From NCBI GenBank assembly GCA_947471745.1, contig CANJKZ010000723.1:5497001-5561000 (forward strand): a DNA stretch of 64,000 nucleotides, in the 5' to 3' direction. The notes under the pieces are model-generated. The model was not told where the DNA came from and made no database searches. It was given only the letters and a program-made list of their open reading frames with translations. The position numbers and the translations under genes were made by a program. Positions within the stretch are counted from its first letter, which is position 1. The number at the start of each line of letters is the position of its first letter. Shown here piece by piece: positions 1-11,796 of the stretch. The DNA comes from Closterium sp. Naga37s-1. Its lineage: Eukaryota; Streptophyta; Zygnematophyceae; Desmidiales; Closteriaceae.

Positions 1-480
1 GCAAAGGCGGCGCGCGGGCCGGTAGTGGCTGGGCGCGGGCGGGCACTGGCGGCGCGCGGGCCAGTAGGAGCTGCGCTCGGGCGGGCAAAGGCAGCGCGCG
101 GGCCGGCAGGGGCTGCGCGTGGGCGACTAAAGGCGGCGCGCGGGCCGCGGTGGCAGCGCGCAGGCCACGCAGGCTGCAGGCGAGCGGCGCGCGGGCCGGC
201 ATGGGCCGCGCACGAGCAGGCGAAAGCGGCGCGCGGGCGGCAAGGGCAGGGCGCGGGCCGCGCGGGCTGCAGGCGGGCGACGCGCACGCTGCAGGCGGGC
301 GACGCGCGGGCTGCAGGCGAGCGATGCGCGGGCTGCAAGCGGGCGACGTGTGGGCAAAGGCAGGGCGCGGGCCGCGCGGGCTGCAGGCGGGCGACGCGCA
401 GGCTGCAGGCAGCGGCACAGCACAGGACAGGGAAGGGTTGGGCGCGCGCGAGCAGCGCGACGCAGGGCAGGGCTTGAGGT
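1..480. repeat. GC-rich low-complexity leader repeats
   Basis: Short irregular repeats of GCGGGCTGCAGGCGGGCGAC and GCGCGCGGGCCGG type, with open frames on both strands that encode only Ala/Arg/Gly-rich runs. The stretch is interpreted as untranslated leader of the family II copia E0 and not as coding sequence. Confidence 0.7.
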
Positions 481-554
481 AGCACCGTAACCGCAGTGGA
501 TGGTGGGCCCGGAAAAAAAAGGACGGTCCTACGGACCTATTGCTCTTTATACTA

Positions 555-684
555 TGTGAGAAACTATCAGACAGGAATGGTGTCACTAGTCAGGGTAGAA
601 AGTACAAGTACCAAACCCTAAAAGTGTTGTACTCTATATGTGCTACCCCACTACAGCCTACAAACATACAAATTAGTTTTGACA
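555..684 (-). repeat. Family II 5' LTR of E0 (about 130 bp)
   Basis: On the minus strand the unit starts TGTCAAAAC and ends in CTCACA, giving TG...CA ends. Its length fits the 108-137 bp LTRs of the other family II copies. The partner LTR is outside the window, so the boundaries are inferred by homology only. Bases 685-940 to its right show no gene I can support. Confidence 0.6.
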
Positions 685-989
685 ACCATAACAGGGTTAT
701 GATGAATAGTCCCTCCAAGCAAACAACACATCCCACCCACACTCATTCCGCCACTCCCCCTCCTCCCCTGCATCTACGTGCTGCGCTTCTTATAGCAACA
801 CCTCATAACAAACCAAGCGCAGCGGATCAACGGCGACACCTCATCCGACGGCTGAGGGGCTCTAAGCTACGTGCCTCTCAAGGACAGGAACATCCTATTG
901 CGAGGTTCGGCCCGCAACTCAACCACCTTCTATTGAGAGTGCCATCTACTGCTCCCACTGCTGCCATCTGCTTCCATCACTTCTTACTC

Positions 990-3900
990 CCAGTTGCGCC
1001 TTGGTCATTCCCTCACTGCTGCCTCGGTGATTCACTCACTTGCGCCTTGGTCATTCCCTCACTGCTGCCTCGGTGATTCACTCACTTGCGCCTTGGTCAT
1101 TCCCTCACTGCTGCCTCGGTGATTCACTCACTTTCGCCTTGGTCATTCCCTCACTGCTGCCTTGGTGACTCACTCACTTGCGCCTTGGTCATTCCCTCAC
1201 TGCTGCCTTGGTGATTCACTCACTTGCGCCTTGGTCATTCCCTCACTGCTGCCTCGGTGACTCACTCACTTGCTGCCTTAGTGAATCACTCATTGCTGCC
1301 TTAGTGAATCACTCATTGCTGCCTTAGTGAATCACTCAATGCTGTCTTAGTGAATCACTCATTGCTGCCTTAGTGAATCACTCACTGCTGTCTTAGTGAA
1401 TCACTCACTGCTGTCTTAGTGAATCACTCACTGCTGCCTTTAGTGAATTACTCACTGCTGTCTTAGTGAATCACTCACTGCTGTCTTAGTGAATCACTCA
1501 TTGCTGCCTTATTGAATCACTCACTGCTGTCTTAGTGAATCACTCACTGCTGTCTTAGTGAATCACTCACTGCTGTCTTAGTGAATCACTCACTGCTGCC
1601 GTTAGTGAATTACTCACTGTTATCTTAGTGAATCACTCATTGCTGCCTTAGTGAATCACTCACTACTGCCAGTCAATCACTCATTGCTGCCTTAGTGAAA
1701 TACTCAGTGTTGTCTTAGTGAATCACTCATTGCTGCCTTTGTGAATCACTCACTGCTGTCTTAGTGAATCACTCAGTGCTGCCTTAGTGAAACACTCACT
1801 GCTGTCTTAGTGAATCACTCATTGCTGCCTTAGTGAATCACTCACTGCTGTCTTAGTGAATCACTCATTGCTGTGTTAGTGAATCCCTCACTGCTGTCTT
1901 AGTGAATCACTCACTGCTGCCTTTAGTGAATCACTCATTGCTGCCTTAGTAAATGACTCACTGCTGCCTTAGTGAATCACTCATTGCTGCCTTAGTGAAA
2001 AACTTCACTACTGTCTTAGTGAATCACTCACTTCCGTCTTAGTGAATCACTCATTGCTGCCTTAGTGAAACACTCACTGCTGTCTTAGTGAATCACTCAC
2101 TTCTGTCTTAGTTCATTGCTGCCTTAGTGAATCACTCACTGCTGTCTTAGTGAATCACTCACTGCTGTCTTAGTGAATCACCCACTTCTGTCTTAGTGAA
2201 TCTCTTACTGCTGCCTTAGTTAATCACTAACTGCTGTCTTAGTGAATTACTCATCGCTATCTTAGTGAATTATTCACTGCTGTCTTAGTGAATCACTCAC
2301 TGCTGCCTTAGTGAATCACTCATTGCTGCCTTAGTGAATCACTCACTGCTGCCTTGGTGAATCACTCATTGCTGCCTTAGTGAATCACTCACTGCTGTCT
2401 TAATGAATCACTCATTGCTGCCTTAGTGAAACACTTGACTGCTGTCTTAGTGAATCACTCACTTCCGTCTTAGTGAATCACTCATTGCTGCCTTAGTGAA
2501 ACACTCACTGCTGTCTTAGTGAATCACTCACTTCTGTCTTATTTCATTGCTGCCTTAGTGAATCACTCACTTCTGTCTTAGTGAATCACTCACTGCTGCC
2601 GTAGTGAATCGCTCACTGCTCTCTTAGTGAATTACGCATTGCTATCTTAGTGAATTATTCACTGCTGTCTGAGTGAATCACTCACTGCTGTCTTAGTGAA
2701 TCACTCACTTCCATCTTAGTGAATCACTCATTGCTGCCTTAGTGAAACACTCACTGCTGTCTTAGTGAATCACTCATTTCTGTCTTAGTTCATTGCTTCC
2801 TTAGTGAATCACTGACTGCTGTCTTAGTAAATCACTCACTGCTCTCTTAGTGAAACACACACTGCTGTCTTAGTGAATTACTCACTGATGTCTTAGTGAA
2901 TCACTCACTACTGGCTTAGTGAATCACTCATTGCTGCCTTAGTGAATCACTCACTGCTGTCTTAGTGAATTGTCTTAGTGAATCACTCACTTCTGTCTTA
3001 GTTCATTGCTTCCTTAGTTAATCACGCACTGCTGTCTTAGTGAATCACTCACTGCTGTCTTAGTGAAACACACACTGCTGTCTTAGTGAATTACTCACTC
3101 ATGTCTTAGTGAATCACTCACTGCTGGCTTAGTGAATCACTCATTGCTGCCTTAGTGAATCACTCACTGCTGTCTTAGTGAATCACTCACTGCTGTCTTA
3201 GTGAATCACTTACTGCTGTCTTAGTGAATCACTCATCGCTATCTTAGTGAATTATTCACTGCTGTCTTAGTGAATCACTCACTGCTGCCTTAGTGAATCA
3301 CTCATTGCTGCCTTAGTGAATCACTCACTGCTGCCTTGGTGAATCACTCATTGCTGCCTTAGTGAATCACTCACTGCTGTCTTAATGAATCACTCATTGC
3401 TGCCTTAGTGAAACACTTGACTGCTGTCTTAGTGAATCACTCACTTCCGTCTTAGTGAATCACTCATTGCTGCCTTAGTGAAACACTCACTGCTGTCTTA
3501 GTGAATCACTCACTTCTGTCTTATTTCATTGCTGCCTTAGTGAATCACTCACTTCTGTCTTAGTGAATCACTGACTGCTGCCGTAGTGAATCGCTCACTG
3601 CTCTCTTAGTGAATTACGCATTGCTATCTTAGTGAATTATTCACTGCTGTCTGAGTGAATCACTCACTGCTGTCTTAGTGAATCACTCACTTCCATCTTA
3701 GTGAATCACTCATTGCTGCCTTAGTGAAACACTCACTGCTGTCTTAGTGAATCACTCATTTCTGTCTTAGTTCATTGCTTCCTTAGTGAATCACTGACTG
3801 CTGTCTTAGTAAATCACTCACTGCTCTCTTAGTGAAACACACACTGCTGTCTTAGTGAATTACTCACTGATGTCTTAGTGAATCACTCACTACTGGCTTA

Positions 3901-4310
3901 GTGAATCACTCATTGCTGCCTTAGTGAATCACTCACTGCTGTCTTAGTGAATTGTCTTAGTGAATCACTCACTTCTGTCTTAGTTCATTGCTTCCTTAGT
4001 TAATCACGCACTGCTGTCTTAGTGAATCACTCACTGCTGTCTTAGTGAAACACACACTGCTGTCTTAGTGAATTACTCACTCATGTCTTAGTGAATCACT
4101 CACTGCTGGCTTAGTGAATCACTCATTGCTGCCTTAGTGAATCACTCACTGCTGTCTTAGTGAATCACTCACTGCTGTCTTAGTGAATCACTTACTGCTG
4201 TCTTAGTGAATCACTCAATGCTGCCTTAGTGAATCACTCACTGCTGTCTTAATGAATCACTCATTGCTGCCTGTGTGAATCACTCATTGCTGCCTTAGTG
4301 AATAAGTCCT
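990..4310 (+). repeat. Minisatellite array, 22-23 bp unit (left end of X)
   Basis: About 140 tandem copies of a unit close to CTTAGTGAATCACTCACTGC followed by TGT or TGC. The first units (about 990-1,270) are a longer variant with GCGCCTTGGTCATTCCCTCA alternating with GCCTCGGTGATTCACTCA. Later units are more uniform, with single-base variants and a few short deletions such as TTAGTTCATTGC. No ORF longer than trivial size crosses it. The array stops at about 4,306, about 170 bp before the first candidate ATG of gene X. Confidence 0.95.
2251..4214 (+). repeat. Two adjacent 982-bp higher-order copies inside the minisatellite
   Basis: Rare variant units recur at a constant 982-bp offset: TCATCGCTATCTTAGTGAAT at 2,251 and 3,233, ACACTTGACT at 2,431 and 3,413, and CTTACTGCTG at 3,209 and 4,191. 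Copy 1 is 2,251-3,232 and copy 2 is 3,233-4,214, head to tail with almost no differences by eye. This is a recent tandem segmental duplication superimposed on the older 22-23 bp array. Confidence 0.88.
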
Positions 4311-4366
4311 TATACCACACCGAGTCTATCGCTTTAAGCCTTCTACCACAACCCCCCTCTTTCCTC

Positions 4367-4414
4367 CACACCCCCCCCCCCCCCCCCCCTCCCCCCCCCC
4401 CCCCCCCCCCCCCC
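4367..4414. repeat. Poly-C tract
   Basis: Nearly pure C run of about 48 bases with a single T, between the minisatellite and the first ATG of gene X. Its length is likely unstable and may be an assembly weak point. Confidence 0.9.
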
Positions 4415-4474
4415 TTATTGCCCATCATTCGTTACACTACACAACATTAGTTCCTATATCGGGTTGCGACCAAA

Positions 4475-5421
4475 ATGTCTGATACAGAGGGTGAGGCCGG
4501 TACCCGGAATACGTCGGCGGGGTTGGGCCTGAATGGTTCGTCGAACAAAAGGAACCTTTCACTTAGCGGCCATTTGACTGCACCATGGGCCATCCTACGA
4601 CGCGGGTTAGCAAGCCTTATGAGTGGTGGCTCGATGCCTCGGGACAGTGATATGGTACTTTTGTTCATAGAAGCCGCTCCAACTCTGGTGGAGCATCTAC
4701 TGGAAGCTGCAAAAGGAGCAGGGATGAATCATTTCCCAATTTCTATGATTCGTAATACGTAATGGGGGCCGAATTCTTGTTTCATCTATATATGCTTGTG
4801 GTCCAGGGGTATGGGGAGATGGCATCAGGGCAGCGTTTACTGCGGGAGTGGGCGCACATGCCGAATCCATGCGTGTGAAGAAGAGAGGGAGTGGATTGCC
4901 CACCGTTCGGGAGCTGTATGCACTCCACGTGACATCGATTCGTAGACTTGTTTACAGTTTTGTGCCAACGCCAGAGGAGCCGACTGCGGAGAGCACTGGG
5001 CCGGGGTTCCAGTGGGGTGGGGCTAGACGTGGTGCAGCATATCAGGCGCTCATTGGCTCTGGTATGTTGTTGTGTCATTCATCGTTGTTGTTTCAATTGT
5101 TGTAACTATTTCAGCAAGGGCCTTGGGTGTACTGCATATACCACATTCGCTATATCTATATTGGGGTTATGAGTTGTCATGTTTGCATCCTGCTCACCAA
5201 TCACCACTCACACAGTGCCTGGTATGTTTCAAACAAGGGCGAGATCCAGGTCCGTCAGTCGTCTGCCGCGCATCACAACACGCTCAGGCATACTACGAGA
5301 ACCCGACCCTAGCCCACCGGCTGAAACGCTACCCCACGAGGCCATGGATGAGGTTGTGGATGCAGCGAATGGTAGCATGGAGATAAATGGATCGGACGAG
5401 GCAGTCAATCGATGTCAATAA
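4475..5421 (+). pseudogene. Gene X 5' region: candidate first exons, unrecognised
   Basis: The ATG at 4,475 (context CAAAATGTC) opens a 95-codon frame beginning MSDTEGEAGTRNTS. A second frame, about 4,770-5,100, reads sensibly through GSGLPTVRELYALHVTSIRR, and a third spans about 5,179-5,421. The frames are short, mutually shifted and separated by intron-like T-rich stretches, so they may be exons of the transposase-like gene that follows or parts of a decayed reading frame. I recognise no domain here. Position just inside the left repeat array and the same strand as the catalytic exons suggest it is the N-terminal part of X. From 5,422 to 5,685 I see no clear coding sequence; 5,728-5,800 has a short open stretch in another frame (RWRNIKTLDVGSHKTGHLHQ) that could be a small exon. 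Confidence 0.35.
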
Positions 5422-5685
5422 CAGAGTTCTGCAGATGTTGCGATGGAGGGATTTGGCGGGTGCGACACCGATTGTGTGGAACCCCAACATGTGATTTTCG
5501 GCTTGGGTGTCCTAGGGGTGCAACGCATGCCGAATGACGATGATGCCGGCCGATAGCGGGGAGAAGCATCGTCGCGTGAGGCGCCCCAGAGCCCTTCTAC
5601 ACCGTAAATTCAATGTTTGCAACCTTTGCATATGCTTTTGTGCCCCTAGTGTTCATATACCATAAATGCGATACTATGTGTCTTA

Positions 5686-6173
5686 ATGTCATTTGTGCTT
5701 GCCTTTGATCCACACACACCCACCAGTGAGGTGGCGCAACATCAAAACTTTGGATGTCGGGTCCCACAAGACAGGCCATCTTCACCAAGCCTTACTGAAA
5801 CACGTAAGGGAACCATGTGTTACATGGACATAGTCTGGTTTGTGAAGCAGATGCTGCATTTTTCAGTCCAGTGCACTACTGACGTGGCACGTGGGGAGGC
5901 AATGCTTTTGCAATCATGGAAAATCCCGCTAGGTGCGATCGGGCTGCTATGGAGATGCCCAAGGTGTAGACGTACGGAGGTGTGGTGGAGTTGTGATCGT
6001 ACACCAGATGTTGGTCAGGAGTCCAAAAAGGGTTCCAAGATGCCTTGGTTTTCCAGAACGGTGTTGGGAGCCTATGTGATCAGTGATTGGGGATATCAGA
6101 CATTAGAGTCAGTGTCGCGCAACATAGGGGTCCCGATACCAGCGGCAGGAACGTTCTACTCGTACATGAAGAG
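5686..6173 (+). pseudogene. Gene X exon upstream of the catalytic core (DDE transposase-like), cut by E1
   Basis: The open frame carries a CxxC zinc-ribbon-like segment (WRCPRCRRTEVWWSC) followed by FSRTVLGAYVISDWGYQTLE and GVPIPAAGTFYSYMKS. This order (Cys-rich segment, hydrophobic helix, F-Y motif before the catalytic domain) is, from memory, that of a widespread but poorly named eukaryotic transposase-like family whose core begins GDGR(C/W). The frame is broken at 6,173 by copia E1. Excising E1 and one AAGAG copy joins codon AG|T to base 12,577 and reads straight on into SPYGLWATIVQQ. The start shown is the first ATG of the frame; the true exon start may be an acceptor site near 5,728 or 5,865. 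Confidence 0.6.
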
Positions 6174-6938
6174 TGTTGTTCAGGATCCGTCACTTTGAGA
6201 ACTTACGACGAACTCATTTCTCAACTAACGCTCGGTAGGAAGTTGCGCCTTAGGCTTAGCTACCATCTCCAAGTTGAATCAGTCGTTAAGATGGTCTAGA
6301 GAGTGAGAACCAAGTGAAAACGTCCAGCAGCCGCATGACTAGAATGGTGGAGGAAGTACAAACATTAGGCCATAAGAAGTTGGAGTTGGGGACTCCAAGA
6401 GAACCATGAGAGGGAAGGGGTTCTCCAAGAGCTAGGGAAGGATGGTAGGAACCTTCCTAGCAGCAAGGATGCAACCCTCATCATGAGGTCCTTGAGGTGT
6501 CACATGCAAAATCCAATCTAGTTGGATTTTGCTTAGGTGTTGCAACATTTGCAACCCATGCTAGAAACTTCTAGCCACCCCAATCCAAAAGTCAAAGTTG
6601 CCTTCCCTAACCACCCAACCAAAGATCCCTTTATATTCATGTCCCAAGTAATCACCCAAATTAGATATAACCCCAAAAGGTAAATAAGAAATCCAAGTCT
6701 TGGAAATCTTTTAACTTGGGCGATCTTGGTCGGAATAAGGCGATCTTGGTATCGTTGGAAAGCTCTGGATTTCTCCTGCATGATAAAGCATTTAGACTTG
6801 GAGAAAAAAAACAGAGATGGTATAACCCAACAGCCATGCACAATGACATATGCTCATGCAAATCATGCAAGCACAAATAGCACGAGCACTCCGCAGGACG
6901 TTAGGATGACATGCACTCAGAATGACGTGCATCCAACA
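6174..6938 (-). repeat. E1 3' LTR (765 bp)
   Basis: Starts TGTTGTTCAGGATCC and ends TGCATCCAACA on the plus strand. It is preceded by the target duplication AAGAG (6,169-6,173) and followed directly by the polypurine tract. Pairs with 11,797-12,571. Confidence 0.93.
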
Positions 6939-7038
6939 AACTCCCCCTCAGACTAACGGACTGCATGCACACACACTCACACACATGCATACTCTCATGC
7001 ACACAATCACACATGCATTCATGACACTGCTGCCCACA

Positions 7039-10000
7039 CTAGTGCAATGCGATGCCACACATCTTAGCACACTTCCAATGTGCGTTCTCGGGAAGTCTCT
7101 TGGTGAGAAAATATGCCGCCTGCTTGCTAGCCTTCACATGGTGAAGCTCAACAATCCCCTCCTTCACCATCTGCCTCACCCAGTGCCACTTAATCTTCAT
7201 GTGCTTGTTCAGCCCATTCAGGATAGGATTATTGGCCATGCCAATAGCAGCCTCGCTGTCGGAGAAAAGTGGTGTAGGTCCCTCCTGTTCAGCTCCCATG
7301 TCCTCCAGCAGCTTCCTCAGCAGCACAATCTCCTTGATGGCATGGTAGATCGCCATGTACTCTGCCTCTCCGGAAGACTGAGCAATCTCACTCTGCTTCT
7401 TGGACCTCCAGCTCACTGGTCCACCTCCGACCATGCACACAAAGCCGCCAACTGATGACTGATCCTCATCCTCTGAGGCCCACGTAGCGTCGGTGAAGCA
7501 CGATAGCTTCAAGGTTCCAGGCGTGACCCCATCTGCTCCAATCTGTTTCAGCTGGCCGCCAGCTGAAAACTGAACACCAGCAGATGCCGTTGATCCGAGG
7601 TAGCGCACCAAGCGCTTTGCCACCTCCAACTGCTCCTCAGTGGGCTGCTGCACAACTTTGGCCAGCTGCCCCACTCCAAATGAAGCATCAGGTCGCGTAT
7701 GCACAGCTGCATACATCACACTCCCAATGAGTGACTGGTACTCATTCTGCTGCTCATCCTCAAGCACATCATCCTCCTCAGCTGCCTTCTTCAGTTTGAA
7801 GCCAGCAGGGAATGGTGTCATCACAGTGCGACCTCCAGTCACACCATAGTGCTCCATGATACCAGAGATGTAGTGTGACTGATGCACCTTCAGCCACCTC
7901 CTCTCAACATCCCTCTCAATCTGCAGCCCCAAGTAGTAGTGGACATCCCCCAGCATCTTGCACTTGAAGTTGTCCATCAGCAGCTTCTGTGTCCTCTCAA
8001 TCTGCTCCATGAAAGGTGAGAACAGCAGTATGTCATCGATATACACCAGCAGCAAAAGCAACTGCTCCCCCTCTCCAAGCAGAAACAAGCTGTGATCCGC
8101 CTGGGACGTCTTAAAGCCTCCACCCAGCAGCACCTCCTCCAGCTTCTCGTACCAACACCTGGGCGCTTGCTTAAGGCCATAGATGGCCTTCTTAAGCTTG
8201 CATTCCTGACTGGTCCCATCCTCATAGCCGTCGGGCTGCGCCATGTAGATATCCTCCAGTAGCACTCCATTGAGGAACGCAGTGGTGATATCCATCTGCT
8301 TCACGTGCCATCCCTTCACAGCTGCGCCAGCCATCAAAGTCCTCAGTGTCACTGGCTTAGCAACAGGAGCGAAGATCTCCCCAAAGTCGACCTTCTCTTT
8401 CTGCTGAAACCCCTTGGCGACCAAACGGCTCTTGAAATGCTCCAACGCACCATCAGCACCACTCTTCACCTTGAAGACCCACTTGCTGCTGATCGGCCGT
8501 CGCCCCTCGGGTAACTCAACAAGCTCCCAAGTCCCATTCTCAATGAGATTGTTGAACTCCGCATCCATGGCAGCCTTCCACTCCTCCTTCTGGGGTCCAC
8601 TCAGTGCCTCCTCCACTGTGGCTGGTTCTCCAGGCAAGGGTGTGAAGAAACAGAAGGCCATCTCCTCATCCTCTCCCTCATCCGTCTGAACCGCCATAGC
8701 ACCTTGCTTGGGTCCTCCCAAACGGCTATACTTCAGCCTTGAGGGTGCTGCTGCCACTCTCTTTTCGCGGGTTGCAGTCTGCTGCCCATGTGGTGAAGCT
8801 CCTCTCTGCACACTCCTCTTGGTGACCTTGGCGTTTGCAACAGGTTCGCGCTGGGTTGGTGAGTCCACACGTGCCGACTCATCCTCCAACCCCTCCTCTC
8901 CAGCAGGACCAGCACCTTGCTGCTCACCACCGCCACTGTGGTCACTGGTCAGCTCTGACCCAGGGAGATCCTCAAGGTGCAGCTGAACCTCCTCCACTGC
9001 AGACCGCTCAAACTCCTGCAGACGCAAGCCAATCTGCACCTGCTGCTGCTGCTGCCAGTGCTTGTACATGACGTCCTCCACAAACTTGACGTCACGGCTG
9101 ACCAGCGACTTCTTGCTCTTGGGGTCCCACATCAGCCACCCCTTCGAGTCAGGAGCCATCCCAAGATGGACAGCCCACACAGCAGCAACTTCCAGCTTGT
9201 GCCTCTGCTCCTTAGGCACCATCACAAGCGCCATGCAGCCCCACACACGCAGCGTGTCAATAGATGGCTTCTTCCCAAGCCAACGCTCGTACGGCACCCA
9301 ATGCTTGTCTCCAACATGTGTCAAGACCCTGTTCTTGACCATGATGACATGGCGAACGGCATCAGGCCAGAACTTGTAGGGCATCCCAACAGCCCCCAAC
9401 AAGGTCTTAGCCGCCTCGCCAATAGTCCGGTCGGCACGCTCAGCAATGCCGTTCTGCTGCGGTGTTCCAGGGCAGCTCAGCTGATGTCGGATGCCATTTC
9501 TCTTGAGGAACTTGGTGAATTCCGCTCCAAGGAACTCTCCACCTCGGTTGCTCTTCAGCACCTTCACCAGCTGCATCGCTTGCCACTCCACCATCGGCAA
9601 CCAATCCTCCTTGATTGCGGCTGCAGCATCGCTCTTCTTGGACAAAGGACGTGCCCACGTGAAACGGCTCCATTCGTCCACCATGGTGAGGAAGTACAGC
9701 ACTCCCCCAGTCCCCTCAGTCCTCATAGGACCCACCAGGTCCATGTGCACCACCTCCAGTGGCGCCTTAGCTGATCCCTCCGCACGTGGAAACGGGAACC
9801 GCGCAAACTTGTTCTGCATGCACGCCTCGCAGCTGCCATAGTGAGCGCCATCTCTTTGCAGTTGCAGGCCGTGCACGCACTTCTTCTTGTGCATCACCTC
9901 CAATGTAGAATCAGCCACGTGTGCGAGCCGCCGATGCCAAATCTCCCAATCTGCTTGGCCCGAGGAAGCCGACGCCTTCACCGCCGCGCTTCCTCCAATC

Positions 10001-10205
10001 AGCTCCTCTCCTTGCACACCTTGCTGCTCCTCCTCGGTGACACTCTCCTCCATAGATGCCGCCGCTGCCGTCTTGCCCAATTTCCGCCAAGGGAGGACCG
10101 GGATCTGCCACATCCGCTTGTGGACATCTCCCTTTCACTGCAGGTCCCAAATGAGGTGCTCATCGTTGTAGGCACGATAGCGCTCCGAGCCAATCGTCTC
10201 GGTGT
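7039..10205 (-). pseudogene. pol: E1 pol: integrase, reverse transcriptase, RNase H
   Basis: The frame of 1,024 codons ending with TAG at 7,039 carries, in order, the pre-integrase zinc region, integrase (DLVGP near 9,730-9,750; NGIAERAD near 9,435-9,450), a variable linker, reverse transcriptase with YIDD at 8,032-8,043, and RNase H (TDATWASEDEDQSSVGG near 7,460-7,500). The second integrase catalytic Asp is changed: the usual TDRGGEF reads SNRGGEF (AAC at about 9,529-9,537). At its N-terminal side the frame meets a TGA at 10,135-10,137 and is out of phase with gag (gag stop at 10,206), so an indel plus a nonsense mutation separate gag from pol. The polyprotein is therefore inactive as it stands. 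Confidence 0.9.
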
Positions 10206-11558
10206 TCACACCGCATCTCCCAACCGGCCGGTAGAAATCAGGTTCGCGCACAAGTCCGGCACCCACAGCACATTCTTCAGCCCCACGAGCTCTCCATCCA
10301 CTCCCATGAACTTGGCGCATCCCATGCCCATGACCTTGGCCTTGGCGCCCGTCGCGGATGTGACCGTAGAGATAGGTGCAGGCTGAATCTCATCGAGCAG
10401 GTCCGCACGAGGAGTCATGTGCCAGGAGCTTCCCGAGTCAATCACCCAATGGGTGAGGGGGTGTAGGAGAACCTTGGCAGCCATAGCGAGGTCGGTTGCG
10501 CCTTCATTTACGAAGAAGAAGAACCCGGCCTTCCGCTCCTCACATTTGCCGCCTTTCTCCTCCTCCTTCTCCTCTCCACTAGCTCCCATGACTCCCCCAC
10601 TCCTCGTGCCACCACGCTGGTTGCTTGATGAAGGCGGGGTCCAATCCTTGGGTCGTTCGTAGCACTTCCGCCAACGATGTCCGCGCTTCTTGCAGTAGAA
10701 GCACACCTCCCCTTGACCCCCGCCGCCATCCTCCTTAGGGTTATCCTTGTTCTTGCCCTTCCACTTCTTCTTGAAGCCACTCTTTCCACCTCCAACTCCA
10801 TAGCCAGCCCCCTCCTCCGAGCACTCCACACTCCGCCGACGCAGGTCCTCCTCTAGGATGCGCGCGCGAATGTAATCCACGCTCCACTGGGGCTGTTGAG
10901 AGTTGAGATTGATCGCAAGGGCAGACCACGACTCCGGCAGCCGTATCTCGATCTCGACGCATTGCACGAGCTCCGGGTACACCACACCGCCACCTTGGAG
11001 CTTCGTAAAGATGTCCCGCATCTCATCCAACACCGGTTGCATCGGCTCTCCATCAACGAACTTGATGTCGCGCAGCCGCCGCGCGAGTAGCACGATGCCG
11101 GTAGCATGTGTCGGTGAGTGCACATCAAGAAGCTTCCTCCAAGCCTTGGGGCCACACTCTGGATCACCCAAGAGGTCCTTGATGTGATCAAGTTGTCGCC
11201 CACCAACCGCTTGCACCATTAGCATGTACGCGTCAAACGATCGCTTCATCCACGCTCCTTTCAGCTCCGCGGCCTCCGGCATTTTCTCCTTCCCCTCCAC
11301 CAGATCCAATAGCTTGTATTGGGTGTACATCAGCCTCATGCGGAAGCTCCAGTGCTCGTAGTCCTCCCCCATGAATTTCTCAATAGAGAAAGCTTTCACA
11401 GGATCCACAGCAGAAGGAGATGGTGTAGAGGAAGTAGGTAGCGTAGGGTTGGCTGGTTGGTGAGTCCCCACTCCTCCACCAGCAACTCCCCCTTGCTCTC
11501 CAGCCTCTCTACTTCTATCCATCTCGCCACTAGCACCTCCGGAGTTCGTACCAACCAT
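10206..11558 (-). pseudogene. gag: E1 gag and protease, 450 codons
   Basis: The ATG at 11,558 (MVGTNSGGASGEMDRS) starts a copia Gag with the usual helical UBN2-type region (EKFMGEDYEHWSFRM, then ELVQCVEIEIRLPESW). It continues with a CCHC knuckle CFYCKKRGHRWRKC near 10,670-10,715 and the aspartic protease motif VIDSGSSWHM near 10,415-10,450. The frame ends at 10,206 where copia elements normally read on into pol, so the stop is a frameshift artefact. Bases 11,559-11,796 are the short untranslated leader between primer site and ATG. Confidence 0.88.
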
Positions 11559-11796
11559 ATTAAGGCCTTATGAACGGTGGAAACTTGAGAAATCGTTTGG
11601 AGAGAATTCTGCCAGAAAATTTCGATTCTACAAAAAATCGCCGTCGCGGTCTGGATACTTCAAATTAGAACGCGGTTTGACCACCAATCGAAATTTCGCG
11701 AGCAGAGCTACTAGAAAATGGTCTCATTCGACAACATTGGTTGAGAATTCACGACGATTCGTCGTCTCAAAGTCGACTACCCGCTCTGTTACCACT

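Larger units (their letters stand above)
1..684 (-). mobile_element. E0: 5' end (leader + 5' LTR) of a minus-strand family II copia
   Basis: The right part (555-684) is an LTR-like unit in minus orientation. Read on the minus strand it begins TGTCAAAAC, like the TGTCAAAC start of the family II LTRs at 14,700, 15,000 and 21,700, and it contains the same ordered landmarks (CTGTAGTGGGGTA, then TAGGGTTTGGTACTTGTAC). The left part (1-480) is extremely GC-rich and internally repetitive, exactly where family II elements carry their long GC-rich 5' leader (compare 27,606-28,355). The gag-pol body must lie left of the window. The primer site next to the LTR (about 543-554) is a degenerate match to TGGTATCAGAGC. 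ORFs in this stretch are compositional artefacts. Confidence 0.7.

Noticed and set aside
25..482. Long Ala/Arg/Gly-rich ORFs on both strands at the left edge
   Set aside because: They overlap in several frames in about 75% or more GC repetitive DNA, have no domain, and occupy the leader position of a family II copia.
1000..4310. CRISPR-like appearance of regularly repeated units
   Set aside because: Units are contiguous 22-23 bp tandem repeats with no unique spacers, in a eukaryotic context with no cas genes. This is a minisatellite.
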